DNA from: Phycisphaerae bacterium
GTDB taxonomy: Bacteria; Planctomycetota; Phycisphaerae; UBA1845
Reading direction: 5' to 3'
Assembly (NCBI GenBank): GCA_029260055.1
Contig: JAJDDX010000500.1
Coordinates: forward strand, 62,001-126,000
Length of the DNA: 64,000 nucleotides
This document shows, piece after piece, positions 7,740 through 16,233 of this stretch (within the stretch, counting starts at the first letter, position 1; every line of letters begins with the position of its first letter). The notes below the pieces were generated by a model. It was not told the origin of the DNA, did no database searches, and was given only the letters and a program-made list of their open reading frames with translations. The position numbers were made by a program, and so were the translations under genes.

Positions 7740-9013
7740 GCGAGCTTCCAGGCTCCGAGTTCGCCCGTGTGGAGGACCCTCTCGCCGCCGCGACCGCGGA
7801 TGTCCCACCAGACGGTACCGTCGTGCTTGGTCTCTTTCTGGACCCTGAACTCACCCCAGCCGGGGTTCTTGATGTTCACGATGGCGGTGCCGCGCTTCAT
7901 GTCGGACGACTTGAGGCCACCCTTGCCCTCGCTCATCTGGGCGATGACGTCGAGCATACGGCGCGGCCCCATGGCCCCGACCTTGCGCTGGTTGGCGATG
8001 CCGAGACCGTCGTAGACCTGGATGGCATTGGCCGCCTCGTGGACCGAGACGGTGACCTCATCCACGTTGGCCACGATCCCCTCGGAGATGACCTTGCGCA
8101 TGGCGGAGATGAAAGCGGGCTCGCCCTCAATCGCTTCGAGGTGATAGCTCAGCTCCTCGCCGCGGAAGGCCGCGCTGATGAGCGGGCCAACCTGGTCCTC
8201 GGTGGCCGCGACCCACACTTGGGTCTCGTCGAGCCGCGAGCTGGCCCACAGGTGGTCCGCGTCCGGATTGAAGCTCTCGACGGTGAGGTCGACGGTCACG
8301 TCATGGAAGGACGGCGTCGCCGACCCGATGCTGACCATCTTCACGGTGCCGCCCTGACCGGTGCCGCTCTTCGGCGGGACGAGCGCCATGTACTGGTCGC
8401 CCTTGCCGCCGTTGGACAGACCGCTAAGGACCACGACGTGGCCGCGGGTGCCGACCGACTGAGCGGGCTGCATGACCTTGTAGGCCATCTTGCCCATCTT
8501 CACGACCTGGCCCTTGCGGGCGTTCATCAGAGCGCTCGCGCTCTTCGAGATGTTCGCCGCGTGCGAGGTCGAGTTGTCCGGGGTCATGACGGTCCGGCCC
8601 ACGACCGGCTCCTCCCACATGCCGTGGCCCTGGTTGGCGAAATCGACGCCCTCCTCAATGCCCTCCCTGAGGCCCGTCGCCTTGACCATGTGGTCGGCGG
8701 CACTGTCGACGAACTTCGCGAACTTCCGGAGGTCCTTGTAGATGGGCTCCAGGAACGTGACCGCCTCGGTGCGGCCGACGCCGATCTTCATCATCCGCTC
8801 GTTCCGGACCTTGGCCTTCTTGAAGCCGGCGGTAATCTGGTCGATACGCTTCTGGAACATCTTCTCCAGGCTGCCATCAGCTCCCTGATCGATAAGTTTA
8901 GTCGCCGCCACGTAGTGATCTTCGCTCGCCTCGGTGATGACACCGGGCGATCCGTCGCCCTCGGTGAGGATTTCGCGGACCTCGTTCAGGATGTGGCTCG
9001 TTGTCGTTTCCAT
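7736..9013 (-). CDS. Large unassigned protein sharing a beta module with 5915-7522, 425 aa
   Basis: The start is set at the ATG at 9013, which has AAGGTGAG upstream; an in-frame ATG at 9034 lacks a site. The N-terminal third is helical and charged. The middle holds a small beta module (KGQVVKMGKMAYKV, then GDQYMALVP) matching the module in the gene at 5915-7522. The C-terminal part is alpha/beta with a final beta-rich domain. No catalytic pattern is visible. Confidence 0.8.
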   Translation of the reverse strand: METTTSHILNEVREILTEGDGSPGVITEASEDHYVAATKLIDQGADGSLEKMFQKRIDQITAGFKKAKVRNERMMKIGVGRTEAVTFLEPIYKDLRKFAKFVDSAADHMVKATGLREGIEEGVDFANQGHGMWEEPVVGRTVMTPDNSTSHAANISKSASALMNARKGQVVKMGKMAYKVMQPAQSVGTRGHVVVLSGLSNGGKGDQYMALVPPKSGTGQGGTVKMVSIGSATPSFHDVTVDLTVESFNPDADHLWASSRLDETQVWVAATEDQVGPLISAAFRGEELSYHLEAIEGEPAFISAMRKVISEGIVANVDEVTVSVHEAANAIQVYDGLGIANQRKVGAMGPRRMLDVIAQMSEGKGGLKSSDMKRGTAIVNIKNPGWGEFRVQKETKHDGTVWWDIRGRGGERVLHTGELGAWKLA

Positions 9014-9053
9014 AATCTCACCTTCATAGCCCATCCGGGGCAGGTTTGTTGCC

Positions 9054-10502
9054 CTAGAGCTGTGGCGACATGGGCTTACCGGCCCACCTCTTGAGCTTCA
9101 GCTTGAGGTTCGGATGCGTAGCCTCTCCACCCTTGAGCCGAATCGTAACCGGTCGAGAGCCAGTGAAATCGCCCTTCAAAGGGACGACTTTTGTGCTCTT
9201 TTTGGTCTTACCCTTCGCGGCAACACCACGGACGACGATAGACCGTGCGGCCACCTTGAGCACCTGAAACATCACGAGCCTCTTGCTCTTGTCGTACACG
9301 TACAGATACACGGGCGCCGCGCCGGAAGGCTCGTATAGAGATCTACCTTCACCCAGCAGATCATCCCTAAGTCGGTCCAGTTCCTCACCGCGCATCCGCG
9401 CCGCGATCTCGGAACCCTGGCGCTCGGGCTTGTTCTCCACGAGATCGGCGGTACCGAGGAGGGCTGCGCGTGCCTCGTCCATCTCGGAGTGACGCTTCTC
9501 GATGTCCTTCTTCTTCGCTCGCCGAACGGCCTTGTTGTAAGCGCGATGGTAGCCTTTTTTGGACTTCGGCCCCGTGTATGGGCTCTTCGCGTACTTGACC
9601 TCCGAGTGGTGACCGCTCCCCTTGTTGTCGCCAGCCAGCTCACGGCCCCCGCGCTTCTCCAGGAGGTCGTTACGAAGGGAGTCGAGCCCCTCGGACCTCT
9701 CCTTGGACCACTGGTACATCTGGTTCATTGCCGTGTCGACGACCACCATCAGCCATCCCACGGCATCAATCCACACCCGAAACTTGCGCTTCTCGTCGCT
9801 GTCTCCGGCCCGGCTCTTGTCCTTCCACCCCTGGAAGGCAGAGTTGAGCCCGCTCTTCACCGCCACGAGGAGGTTGTAGAGGTCCACGGGGGTCCGGGGT
9901 TGGTCCACGCCTCGGCTCACGCCGCCGCGGTCGAACTCCTTGGCGTACCTGTGCCCGAAATCGGCGACCCCGTTGATGAGTTTCCGGGCTCCGGGAGCCT
10001 TCATTTTGCTGGCAACGTCTCGCGCGAGGTTGAGACCAAGCATGGAACGCTCGTAGGACTTCTGGGGGTCCATCCCGCCGAAGTCGTACCTGGCCGCCTC
10101 ACTGAGGTTGCCGGCCGCGGTCTCGAATAGTTCATCCAGGTCCATCTCGAACTCCTCGCCGACGGGGCCGGAAACGGCCTTCGTCTTCCCGGCCTTCGTG
10201 CATCCAGCGTAGTCGGGGTTCTTGTACATGCAGTATCGCTGCCACGCGACACGCGCATAGTACTCCTTCGACTTGCCCGGCTGCTTCTCTTTGATCTCGT
10301 CGTAGTAGCGCGAGATGACCTTCTGCGTCCGACCGTCCCGCGCCTTGGGACCGTGAACCTTCTTCTTCTTGCCGTCGGACTTCGACTTGATGGTGCTGAC
10401 CGCGACGGAGCCCGAGCGCATGGTGCGCTCCTCGTTCTTCAGCGCGTCCCAGTAGGCACCGAGCCCTCGAACCAGGTCGGCGCCTGTGACTTTAGATGGC
10501 AT
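9054..10502 (-). CDS. Large basic unassigned protein with phage AW-x-YC-x-YKNP motif, 482 aa
   Basis: The ATG at 10502 overlaps the end of the lipoprotein gene by eleven bases. Residues 60-110 contain the stretch AWQRYCMYKNPDYAGC. This resembles a motif found in several phage virion-associated proteins that precedes a conserved Cys. The central region is helical. The C-terminal 90 residues form an SH3-like, lysine-rich beta domain (YLYVYDKSKRLVMFQVLKVA) ending in KLKLKRWAGK. Overall strongly basic; a DNA-associated or capsid-interior protein is possible but unproven. Confidence 0.8.
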   Translation of the reverse strand: MPSKVTGADLVRGLGAYWDALKNEERTMRSGSVAVSTIKSKSDGKKKKVHGPKARDGRTQKVISRYYDEIKEKQPGKSKEYYARVAWQRYCMYKNPDYAGCTKAGKTKAVSGPVGEEFEMDLDELFETAAGNLSEAARYDFGGMDPQKSYERSMLGLNLARDVASKMKAPGARKLINGVADFGHRYAKEFDRGGVSRGVDQPRTPVDLYNLLVAVKSGLNSAFQGWKDKSRAGDSDEKRKFRVWIDAVGWLMVVVDTAMNQMYQWSKERSEGLDSLRNDLLEKRGGRELAGDNKGSGHHSEVKYAKSPYTGPKSKKGYHRAYNKAVRRAKKKDIEKRHSEMDEARAALLGTADLVENKPERQGSEIAARMRGEELDRLRDDLLGEGRSLYEPSGAAPVYLYVYDKSKRLVMFQVLKVAARSIVVRGVAAKGKTKKSTKVVPLKGDFTGSRPVTIRLKGGEATHPNLKLKLKRWAGKPMSPQL

Positions 10503-10989
10503 CCGTCGTCCCATCGAGGGCAGCGGCGATACCGATGGTGATAGCAGCCCCAACCACGACACCTATGGTCAACCCCGCAGCAGCGCCGTGTCGTTCCCAC
10601 CAGTTGCGTTCGGCTCGCCCATTGGCGCGATCGACCTCGTCGTCTGCCAGGTCGAGGTATCGACGGTAGACCTCACGCTCGCGCGCCCAGGTCCGTTGGT
10701 CGATGCTGTACAGCCCACGCAGCTCGTCATAGGACACTCGAAGGTGTCCGGTGTACGCGGCTGTCTCGTCGGCAAACAAGACGCCTCCGGGGGTCTCCTG
10801 ACCGTCCGCGTCAACGCACTGGGCGACCGGTCGCGTCTGGACACCACCTTCGGGCCTCGCGGGCTCTTCAGGCAGCTCGACGGCGACGATCGGATCGGGA
10901 AGCGTCCGGCGGGGCATCTGAGATGCAGAAGCACAACCAGCGGCCACGAAGGCCGCCAGAGCCATTGCCGATGCAGCTACCAGCTTCAC
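10492..10989 (-). CDS. Putative unimolecular spanin (lipoprotein with C-terminal TM), 165 aa
   Basis: The GTG at 10989, with GGAGG upstream, begins a clear lipoprotein signal: a short basic start, hydrophobic VAASAMALAAFVAAGC, and the lipidated Cys at residue 19. The middle is a periplasmic linker with a charged helix (about residues 85-130). The C-terminus is one transmembrane span (AAGLTIGVVVGAAITIGIAA). Lipid anchor outside and TM inside is the defining topology of u-spanins such as T1 gp11 (131 aa). They fuse inner and outer membranes in the last step of Gram-negative lysis. Assignment is by topology, not sequence similarity. Confidence 0.7.
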   Translation of the reverse strand: MKLVAASAMALAAFVAAGCASASQMPRRTLPDPIVAVELPEEPARPEGGVQTRPVAQCVDADGQETPGGVLFADETAAYTGHLRVSYDELRGLYSIDQRTWAREREVYRRYLDLADDEVDRANGRAERNWWERHGAAAGLTIGVVVGAAITIGIAAALDGTTDAI

Positions 10990-11005
10990 CCATCCTCCAC
11001 ACGAG

Positions 11006-11043
11006 ACGCCGCGAACCCCAGGGAACTCCCGAGGTCGCGGCGT
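11006..11043 (-). terminator. Strong hairpin, terminator-like without U run
   Basis: A perfect 9-base inverted repeat, ACGCCGCGA at 11006-11014 and TCGCGGCGT at 11035-11043, encloses an inner partial GGGA/TCCC stem. It lies between the stop of the 93-residue gene and the ribosome-binding site of the putative spanin. No T-run follows on the minus strand, so it may be a factor-dependent terminator, an attenuator limiting spanin expression, or an mRNA end-protecting stem. Confidence 0.5.
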
Positions 11044-11065
11044 TGTGTCCCGACCCGAAATCAGC

Positions 11066-11347
11066 TCAGAGCGAGTCCATCTCGTCGAGCATGGAGACGA
11101 GCGTGGTCGCGGGCGTATCGCCGGTACCGGGCGAAGCCACGGCAATGGTGATCTGACCCGTCTGGATCAGCCGGTCGAGCTGCTTCCACACGGGACTTCC
11201 CTTGTCCTCGCCCTCCAGGAGGTCGGCCTTGCTGATGCCGGTGACGACGTTTCCGGCGGAAGCGATGGCGAACTGGGCCAGGGGGCCGGGGAGGTCGCCG
11301 GCCGCGAAGGCGGCGCCCGAGGTGTTCGTGACGGTTGCGAGTGCCAT
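11066..11347 (-). CDS. Small conserved structural-type protein, 93 aa
   Basis: ATG start at 11347 with AAGGAA upstream. The protein has the layout of the 138-residue gene at 49986-50402: an N-terminal beta strand (ATVTNTSG), a Gly/Pro turn, then a segment with (I/L)...G-(Q/T)-(I/L)-(T/S)-(I/V)-AV near residue 68. I infer a common fold. That paralogue sits beside the tail sheath, so a virion role is plausible. Here it lies between a putative holin and spanin and is preceded by one of the 16-base palindromes. Confidence 0.7.
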   Translation of the reverse strand: MALATVTNTSGAAFAAGDLPGPLAQFAIASAGNVVTGISKADLLEGEDKGSPVWKQLDRLIQTGQITIAVASPGTGDTPATTLVSMLDEMDSL

Positions 11348-11436
11348 GATGCTTGTTCCTTCTGAAAGTACCTACGGGGTCGGCCCCCTATCGAGAATCG
11401 GACTCTACCACAACGTCGGTGTGCGCCAGAGTTTCG

Positions 11437-11452
11437 GTGCAGACGTCTGCAT
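11437..11452. repeat. Dispersed 16-bp palindrome, copy 1 (one mismatch)
   Basis: GTGCAGACGTCTGCAT; the inner 14 bases TGCAGACGTCTGCA are a perfect palindrome and only the last base differs from the other four copies. It lies seven bases after the stop of the putative holin gene and about 90 bases before the next start. Confidence 0.85.
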
Positions 11453-11459
11453 CCTCGTG

Positions 11460-11867
11460 TCAGATTTTCGGGTCACCATCGGGGGCAGGCGGTGAAGAGC
11501 TGGGCGTGATGCCAGGAATGTCGAGGTCGACACCCTTTTTCTTGGCCAGACCCTTGAGGCCCTCGTAGGCCCAGGTGCTCAAACCGCCAGCCGCCGCGAA
11601 GTAAGCCATGGATGCCGTGATGCCCTCGACGCCACCCTCTGGGTTCTGCCAAGCGAGGCCCAAGAGAGCACCACCGAGGACGGGGTGGAGCACCATCGTT
11701 TTGCGACCCCACCACCAGAACCAGTGTGGCCTCTTCTTGATGGCGTTCTTTTTCGTCCAGACCGTGTTTTTGACGACCTGGCCGATCAGCATCGCGATGA
11801 GGAGCCACGAGAAAAACGGCCAGTGCTGCAAAATATGGGTGTTCACGAACCCCATGACATCATCCAT
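11460..11867 (-). CDS. Putative holin-like membrane protein, 135 aa
   Basis: The ATG at 11867 has GGGGAG eight bases upstream; a TTG-initiated extension to 11888 would cover that site. Hydrophobic segments occur at about residues 15-37 (FFSWLLIAMLIGQVV), 61-73 (LHPVLGGALLGLAW) and 86-105 (SMAYFAAAGGLSTWAYEGL), with a charged, Pro-rich cytosolic tail. Two or three spans, small size and a charged tail fit a holin. The neighbouring putative u-spanin supports a lysis cassette. No family signature is certain and no endolysin is recognised next to it. Confidence 0.6.
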   Translation of the reverse strand: MDDVMGFVNTHILQHWPFFSWLLIAMLIGQVVKNTVWTKKNAIKKRPHWFWWWGRKTMVLHPVLGGALLGLAWQNPEGGVEGITASMAYFAAAGGLSTWAYEGLKGLAKKKGVDLDIPGITPSSSPPAPDGDPKI

Positions 11868-11881
11868 GACCAGGTCTCCCC

Positions 11882-12652
11882 TCACCAACGGCGAGCGTGT
11901 TTGCCGACAGACAGCACGAGCCTCGCAGCAGTATCGGGATTGACCGCCTCGGTGGCAAGTTTCCGGGCGAACGCCCCAGCAAAGCGATCTCGGTCACGCC
12001 CCCACAGCTCCCAGTCCTCGCGGTCCAAAACCTGAAGCCACACCCACGCACCGACAGCCTCCAGGACCTCCCTCAGATCTCCCGAGAGTCTCTGCCCCAG
12101 GTCAGCCTCGAAGACGTCATCGCGGTCGTTCAGGCGGAAGTAGGAGCCCCTCGCGACCTTCGGGTCGAGGAGCACGTACATTGGGTCGAGCTTCAACCCT
12201 ACGTCCACCAGGAGCTTGTTCGTTCGCTTCAGCGCGATGGTCGTAACCCGCACCTCGCTCTCCGAGTAGCCCCAAACATTCTCCAGATCGAAGCCGTCCA
12301 CGGTGAACATGAGGGGGACGTCGGCGAGCCCCTGTTGGTCCACGAGCTTGCGCAGCTCCTTGAGCTTCAACAGCGCCGCCCGGATGGCCTTCGAAGCCGG
12401 AAGGGGCCTCTTGGACGCGCGGCGCATATTGAAGGACCGACGGATCAGGTCGTCGCGGAGCTTCTTCACCTCGGGCCGCGTGCCGACCATCGCCTCGATC
12501 ATCCGGTCGACGATTTCGGAGAGCCTTGTGAGCATGGCCTGCTTGGTCCCAACGACCGACACCGCGACGCTGATCTGGTCCAGCTCGCGGATGACGTATC
12601 GGAAGCTCACACCCGACAGGGCCGGCGCCGTGGGAATGATGGGGAGTGCCAC
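11882..12652 (-). CDS. Hypothetical protein, 256 aa
   Basis: GTG start at 12652; no strong ribosome-binding site is visible. The N-terminal half is helical and basic (RRASKRPLPASKAIRAALLK). The second half contains beta segments and a Trp-rich acidic region (VGAWVWLQVLDREDWELWG) before a helical C-terminus. It lies immediately before the putative holin in transcription order, so I looked for endolysin motifs (Glu-Asp-Thr lysozyme triad, HxH amidase, CHAP Cys-His) and found none that are convincing. Confidence 0.75.
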   Translation of the reverse strand: MALPIIPTAPALSGVSFRYVIRELDQISVAVSVVGTKQAMLTRLSEIVDRMIEAMVGTRPEVKKLRDDLIRRSFNMRRASKRPLPASKAIRAALLKLKELRKLVDQQGLADVPLMFTVDGFDLENVWGYSESEVRVTTIALKRTNKLLVDVGLKLDPMYVLLDPKVARGSYFRLNDRDDVFEADLGQRLSGDLREVLEAVGAWVWLQVLDREDWELWGRDRDRFAGAFARKLATEAVNPDTAARLVLSVGKHARRW

Positions 12653-12682
12653 GATCGCATCGTAACAGCTCCCTGGGCGGGG

Positions 12683-13585
12683 TCAGGCCGCTTCGGCCCA
12701 CTCGACCACGATGGCCTTGGTGGGGCGGCTGAAGAGCGCGAAGTGCGCGTCCCGGCCCTGCTTGAGCTTCGCGTTGAAGCTGACCGTCGAGCCGCGAAGG
12801 TTGTGGCCCTCGTCGAGGAAGCTGGAGGGGCAGGTGCCCCATGCGAGCCAGGTACCCTCGGGGGTGGTGATTTTGACGGTCATCTTGACCGAGTCGCCGT
12901 AGTAGCCGCTCACGAGCTTCGTGGAGACGACAAGGCCGGTGACGACCTGGCGCTTCGCCTCGATGGGGGCCGCGACGTGCTTCTCGGGGGCCGGCGCCGG
13001 GCGGAGGGACCATTCGTGAAGACTGAGGACAAGGGCCTCCTGCTTCTCGGTGAGCGAGGTGTAGCGGCCGGAGAAGAAGCGCTCCTTGATGTCGCGGACG
13101 ATGTTGTGGTTGGTGTCGAGCGCCACGCGGAGACCCTCGACCGAGTCGATGTAGGCGCTCCGGTCTTCCTCGCGGATGGCCAGCTCGTGCTCCCGGGCGG
13201 AACGAACGCGGACGGTACCAAGCTCGCGCTCGAAGTCGCGACGGTCGGCGATCAGCTCGTACTTGTCGGCGCACTGGTGGCCGACGAAGATGTGCTCGCC
13301 GGTCGGCTCGTGGAACCAGACGTCGCCGTAGAGGTGGGCGGTTCCGCAGACGGTGCAGCTACCGACGGATCCGTGGGCGGCCATCTTGGTGTTCGCGAGA
13401 CGGAGACCGATGATGCAACAGCGGCCGTTGGCGGCGTGCGCCTTCGCGCCGTGGAGCGCGCAGTTGATGTTGACCGAAGGCACGGGCCAGCCGTCCATCG
13501 TGCTCGCGAGTGCGTAGCAGAAGACGAGGGAGTAATCCTCAGGCTGAATCTGGGAAACTCGGTGGGTATCAGTGCGGGTCGTCAT
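12683..13585 (-). CDS. Zinc-binding protein with C-terminal OB-like domain, 300 aa
   Basis: The ATG at 13585 with AAGGAA upstream is the first gene behind a sigma70-type promoter at 13609-13637. Residues 77-105 hold a zinc site: C77-x2-C80, then a YGDVWFHEPTGEHIFVGHQC segment supplying His103 and Cys105. A helical spacer follows. The last 100 residues alternate strands (VVTGLVVSTKLVSG, KMTVKITTPEGTWLAWG) like an OB fold or similar barrel. A nucleic-acid-binding role is likely but unproven. Having its own promoter sets it apart from the structural operon. Confidence 0.8.
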   Translation of the reverse strand: MTTRTDTHRVSQIQPEDYSLVFCYALASTMDGWPVPSVNINCALHGAKAHAANGRCCIIGLRLANTKMAAHGSVGSCTVCGTAHLYGDVWFHEPTGEHIFVGHQCADKYELIADRRDFERELGTVRVRSAREHELAIREEDRSAYIDSVEGLRVALDTNHNIVRDIKERFFSGRYTSLTEKQEALVLSLHEWSLRPAPAPEKHVAAPIEAKRQVVTGLVVSTKLVSGYYGDSVKMTVKITTPEGTWLAWGTCPSSFLDEGHNLRGSTVSFNAKLKQGRDAHFALFSRPTKAIVVEWAEAA

Positions 13586-13608
13586 GGTCTTCGTTCCTTC
13601 CACTGACC

Positions 13609-13637
13609 ATACTAGGGGGTAACTAGCGTCAGCGCAA
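13609..13637 (-). promoter_or_regulatory. Sigma70-type promoter, copy 1
   Basis: On the minus strand TTGCGC (13637-13632), a 17-base spacer and TAGTAT (13614-13609) precede the zinc/OB gene. The same arrangement, with the same 52-base distance from -35 to the ATG and a shared AATCGAC-(A/G)-CCGACCC block 12 bases upstream, recurs at 38311-38339. The near-identity of two unrelated leaders is the main evidence. Confidence 0.75.
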
Positions 13638-13641
13638 GGAC

Positions 13642-14112
13642 TCATTCGGGGGTCGGCGTCGATTCCTCAGTGAGCGCGTGCTCGGCCCAGAACGCCTCCG
13701 ACTCCGCGAGCGCCTCGGTGTCCTCCTCGGGGACGTTGAATGACTCGCGGGGGGCCACGGGCCCACCGAAGACCGTGAAGACGACCCAGGGCTTGTCCTC
13801 GTGTGGGCCAGCGATGATGGAGAGGGTCCGCACCTGCCTCGGGGGCCACGTGACGAGCCTGGAGAGTCCCTCCCGGTCACCCCTGGCTTCGAGGCGCACC
13901 TCGGCGTCCTCCACAGGCTCGTCGCCCACAACGGGACCGTAGAGACCGCAGGGGACCGTCCCGTAGCGCTCGGGCAGCTCGACGGTCTGGATGCAGATGC
14001 CGGCAAGGCCCTGCTCCTCGATGGCGCGTTCGGCCGCCTCTATGGCGTACTCAACCTGCGCGACCGTGATGCCGTGGTCGAGGTGGCTGGCTTCAATGAT
14101 TTCGATGGTCAT
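13642..14112 (-). CDS. Hypothetical acidic protein, 156 aa
   Basis: I chose the ATG at 14112; a GTG at 14148 in the same frame would add twelve residues and is equally possible because neither has a strong ribosome-binding site. The protein begins with a strand-helix unit (MTIEIIEASHLDHG), then an AIEAAERAIEEQG helix. Beta strands with Trp follow, and the tail is acidic and Pro/Thr-rich. No known family is recognised. The C-terminal codons overlap the upstream part of the conserved promoter block. Confidence 0.7.
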   Translation of the reverse strand: MTIEIIEASHLDHGITVAQVEYAIEAAERAIEEQGLAGICIQTVELPERYGTVPCGLYGPVVGDEPVEDAEVRLEARGDREGLSRLVTWPPRQVRTLSIIAGPHEDKPWVVFTVFGGPVAPRESFNVPEEDTEALAESEAFWAEHALTEESTPTPE

Positions 14113-14154
14113 GCCTTGAGGACGGCGACCACCTACCTGATCTGACACTTCGGC

Positions 14155-14469
14155 CTACAGGTTTCCGTTCAACCAGGTCGAGAGGCGCTCACGTGCCTCG
14201 ACCGGATCGTCCTTACCCAGCTCCTCGATGGCGTCCAGCTCCTCGTGACGCGCGCCCGCACGAGCGCTCACACGAGCCTTCTCGATCTCGCCTTCGAGCC
14301 GAATGCGCTCGACCTCCTTGTCGGCGATGGCCTTGAAGTCGCTCTTCGGCCTCTCTTGCTCCCCCGACCCGTCGCCGAGGAAGAGGAAGAAAAGGGTGAT
14401 GCCGATGGCCGAGGCAGCGGCCACAAAGATCCACCAGTACTTCCGGATGAAACGCCATGCTGCCGTCAC
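14155..14469 (-). CDS. Single-span membrane protein with charged helical domain, 104 aa
   Basis: GTG start at 14469, with GAGGG upstream and one base between it and the previous stop. Residues 11-32 (WWIFVAAASAIGITLFFLFL) form one transmembrane span. The rest is a highly charged helical domain ending in DPVEARERLSTWL. The topology suggests an anchored coiled-coil protein. It is paired with a zinc-ribbon protein just upstream. A role at the host inner membrane is inferred from topology alone. Confidence 0.75.
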   Translation of the reverse strand: MTAAWRFIRKYWWIFVAAASAIGITLFFLFLGDGSGEQERPKSDFKAIADKEVERIRLEGEIEKARVSARAGARHEELDAIEELGKDDPVEARERLSTWLNGNL

Positions 14470-14470
14470 C

Positions 14471-14698
14471 TCAGCCCTCGACGAGGTACTGGGGGCCGGC
14501 GCCGGGAGCGACCTGTTCGGTGCGCACGGCGCCCTGGCTGCGGTCGTCGGTGAGGAGCTGGCGGCCCGCCGTGTCGCGGACCTCGCTGAAGCCACAGGTG
14601 CGGCAGCTCTTCTTGACCTTCCCGTCGCCTACGGCCTCGGTCATGAGTCCTGGCGCCTGGCACTTCGGGCAGGTGGGGGTGGGGCTCTGGTTCTCCAT
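14471..14698 (-). CDS. Small zinc-ribbon protein, 75 aa
   Basis: Two knuckles, C10-P-K-C13 and C32-R-T-C35-G, separated by eighteen residues form a standard zinc ribbon. The tail after residue 40 is Gln/Gly/Pro-rich and probably disordered. ATG start at 14698 with GGAGAAG upstream. Similar ribbons in phages bind nucleic acid or the host transcription machinery, but nothing in this sequence points to a specific target. Confidence 0.75.
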   Translation of the reverse strand: MENQSPTPTCPKCQAPGLMTEAVGDGKVKKSCRTCGFSEVRDTAGRQLLTDDRSQGAVRTEQVAPGAGPQYLVEG

Positions 14699-14707
14699 CG
14701 ACTTCTC

Positions 14708-15808
14708 CTAGTTGACTGCGTTCAGCGCCTTCACCAGACGGTCGCCGGATTTGACGAATACATCGAAACCCTTCTGGGCGTCGCGAATGTCGAAGTCTAC
14801 GGACTCCCACTCACTCTTGTCGACGGACCGGACCAGTGTGCTGAGCTTGTCGAAGGCGACCTTGAGCTTGCGCCCCTTCGCCAGGCTGGCCTTCACGTCG
14901 GTGATGAGCTTCGGGATGTCGATGCGCCCGTCGCGCTCGCGGAACCAGTTGCTCCCCGCTCGCCACTTGCGCGAGTGCATGTCGAAGCTCCGCGTGGCCT
15001 TCAGAACCTTCTCGCTCGCGCGGTACGACTTCTCGTCATCGAGCATGACGTTCCAGGTCATCGTGGCGGAATCGATCTTGCCGGCGAAGGGCTCGAAGCC
15101 CTTGAACCAGAACTCGTCGACAATGGCGCTCACAGCACGCATCTCGTCGTCGGTGACGGGAGAGGTACGCTGGCCCTCTTCGAGACCCTCCCACCCCTCG
15201 GCGACGACCTTGCGCGGGGTCACGCGGTAGCTACCCGCCTCGAAGCACACGATGCCGGTATCAACGAGTTCCTGGAGGCTGCTTTTGGTGACCCCCACGC
15301 GCCATGCGCGGCTCCCATCGAACGCGCTCGCGCCGAAGGTCTCGCGGATGGTCGTGAGCGCGAACTTTAGGTCCTCGCTGAGATCGTCGTCCTTGGGAAG
15401 CGCACCGAGGATGGGGATCGACGCGACGATACCCACGCCAGCCGAGAGAGGGGAGTCCCGATCTTCCATCGAAGGGGGGGTCGTTGACGGCTCCGGAGAC
15501 GCCGTGGGTCCCCAGCCCGTGTTCTTGGCGAGCCGTATCAGCTCCCCGCCGTCAAGGGTCTCGATGGGAGCGTCGGCCGCTCGGCCGCGGGAGTCGTAGA
15601 AGACGATGCACTGCCGACCCTTGGCATCCATGTATTTGTGCCGAGCAGGAGTCTTCTCGACAACGTAAGCCTCCATGCGGGCACGGATCGCAGGGGTCAG
15701 CTCGACACTCGGGGTCGACGTGTCCAACTCGGGGTGATTGACCCCGCCGCTCATCTCCAGGCCACTGGTGCCCTCGTCGAGGTGTCCCATCAGGTTTTCG
15801 AGCATCAC
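14708..15808 (-). CDS. Hypothetical protein, 366 aa
   Basis: The gene begins with tandem ATGs at 15808 and 15805, overlapping the previous stop. The first 130 residues are Pro/Ser/Thr-rich and probably disordered apart from one HKYMDAKGRQCIVFYDSRGR segment. Residues 140-366 are a folded, mostly helical region with GSRAWRVGVTKSSLQELVDTG and several Trp/Phe clusters. I do not recognise the family. Its position near a baseplate-like gene makes a virion-associated role possible. Confidence 0.75.
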   Translation of the reverse strand: MMLENLMGHLDEGTSGLEMSGGVNHPELDTSTPSVELTPAIRARMEAYVVEKTPARHKYMDAKGRQCIVFYDSRGRAADAPIETLDGGELIRLAKNTGWGPTASPEPSTTPPSMEDRDSPLSAGVGIVASIPILGALPKDDDLSEDLKFALTTIRETFGASAFDGSRAWRVGVTKSSLQELVDTGIVCFEAGSYRVTPRKVVAEGWEGLEEGQRTSPVTDDEMRAVSAIVDEFWFKGFEPFAGKIDSATMTWNVMLDDEKSYRASEKVLKATRSFDMHSRKWRAGSNWFRERDGRIDIPKLITDVKASLAKGRKLKVAFDKLSTLVRSVDKSEWESVDFDIRDAQKGFDVFVKSGDRLVKALNAVN

Positions 15809-16233
15809 TTCCTCCTGCGCTTCTTCTTATCACGCTTGGGCTTAGCGAGCGGGTCGCCGATCACCACCTTGGTCCCGCCTGGTGGGACATGGAAGGTGAA
15901 CCGACCGCGGCCTTGGGGGTCACCCGATGCGCTCGGGCTCGTGCCCACACCGTGGACCCCCATCCGGACCGCCATGTCGAACCCGAAGCCGCTGGTCTTC
16001 TTTCCCTCCAGCAGGTCGGCCAGTCGGATGAGCCGGCGCTCGGCCGCGACAAACGGCTCCTTGGCCTTGCTACCGTCATCCCGTTCGCGCTCGCTCTTGC
16101 GACGCTTGGTCCGGCCGCCCTCCATCCGGTCGGGAACAACGCGCATGTTTTTGCCGAAGACCGAGGAGCGGGCATGAGATCGACCGGCCGCCGATTCCAG
16201 CAGGTCGTCGAGCATGATGAAGCTCTCGGTCAC
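15805..16233 (-). CDS. Basic protein with lysine-rich ends, 142 aa
   Basis: GTG start at 16233 in a GTGA overlap with the upstream stop. The sequence opens with a short helix, passes through an Arg/Lys-rich stretch (GGRTKRRKSERERDDGSK) and a Gly/Ser segment with strands (RFTFHVPPGGTKVVIG), and closes with KPKRDKKKRRRK. The strongly basic ends suggest nucleic-acid or membrane contact. The family is not recognised. Confidence 0.7.
   Translation of the reverse strand: MTESFIMLDDLLESAAGRSHARSSVFGKNMRVVPDRMEGGRTKRRKSERERDDGSKAKEPFVAAERRLIRLADLLEGKKTSGFGFDMAVRMGVHGVGTSPSASGDPQGRGRFTFHVPPGGTKVVIGDPLAKPKRDKKKRRRK

Noticed and set aside
11460..11888. Longer start for the holin-like gene (TTG at 11888)
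   Set aside because: The ribosome-binding site for the ATG at 11867 lies inside that extension and the extension adds no conserved sequence.
11882..12652. Endolysin candidate
   Set aside because: Position fits, but no recognised lysozyme, amidase, CHAP or transglycosylase residues could be found by eye.
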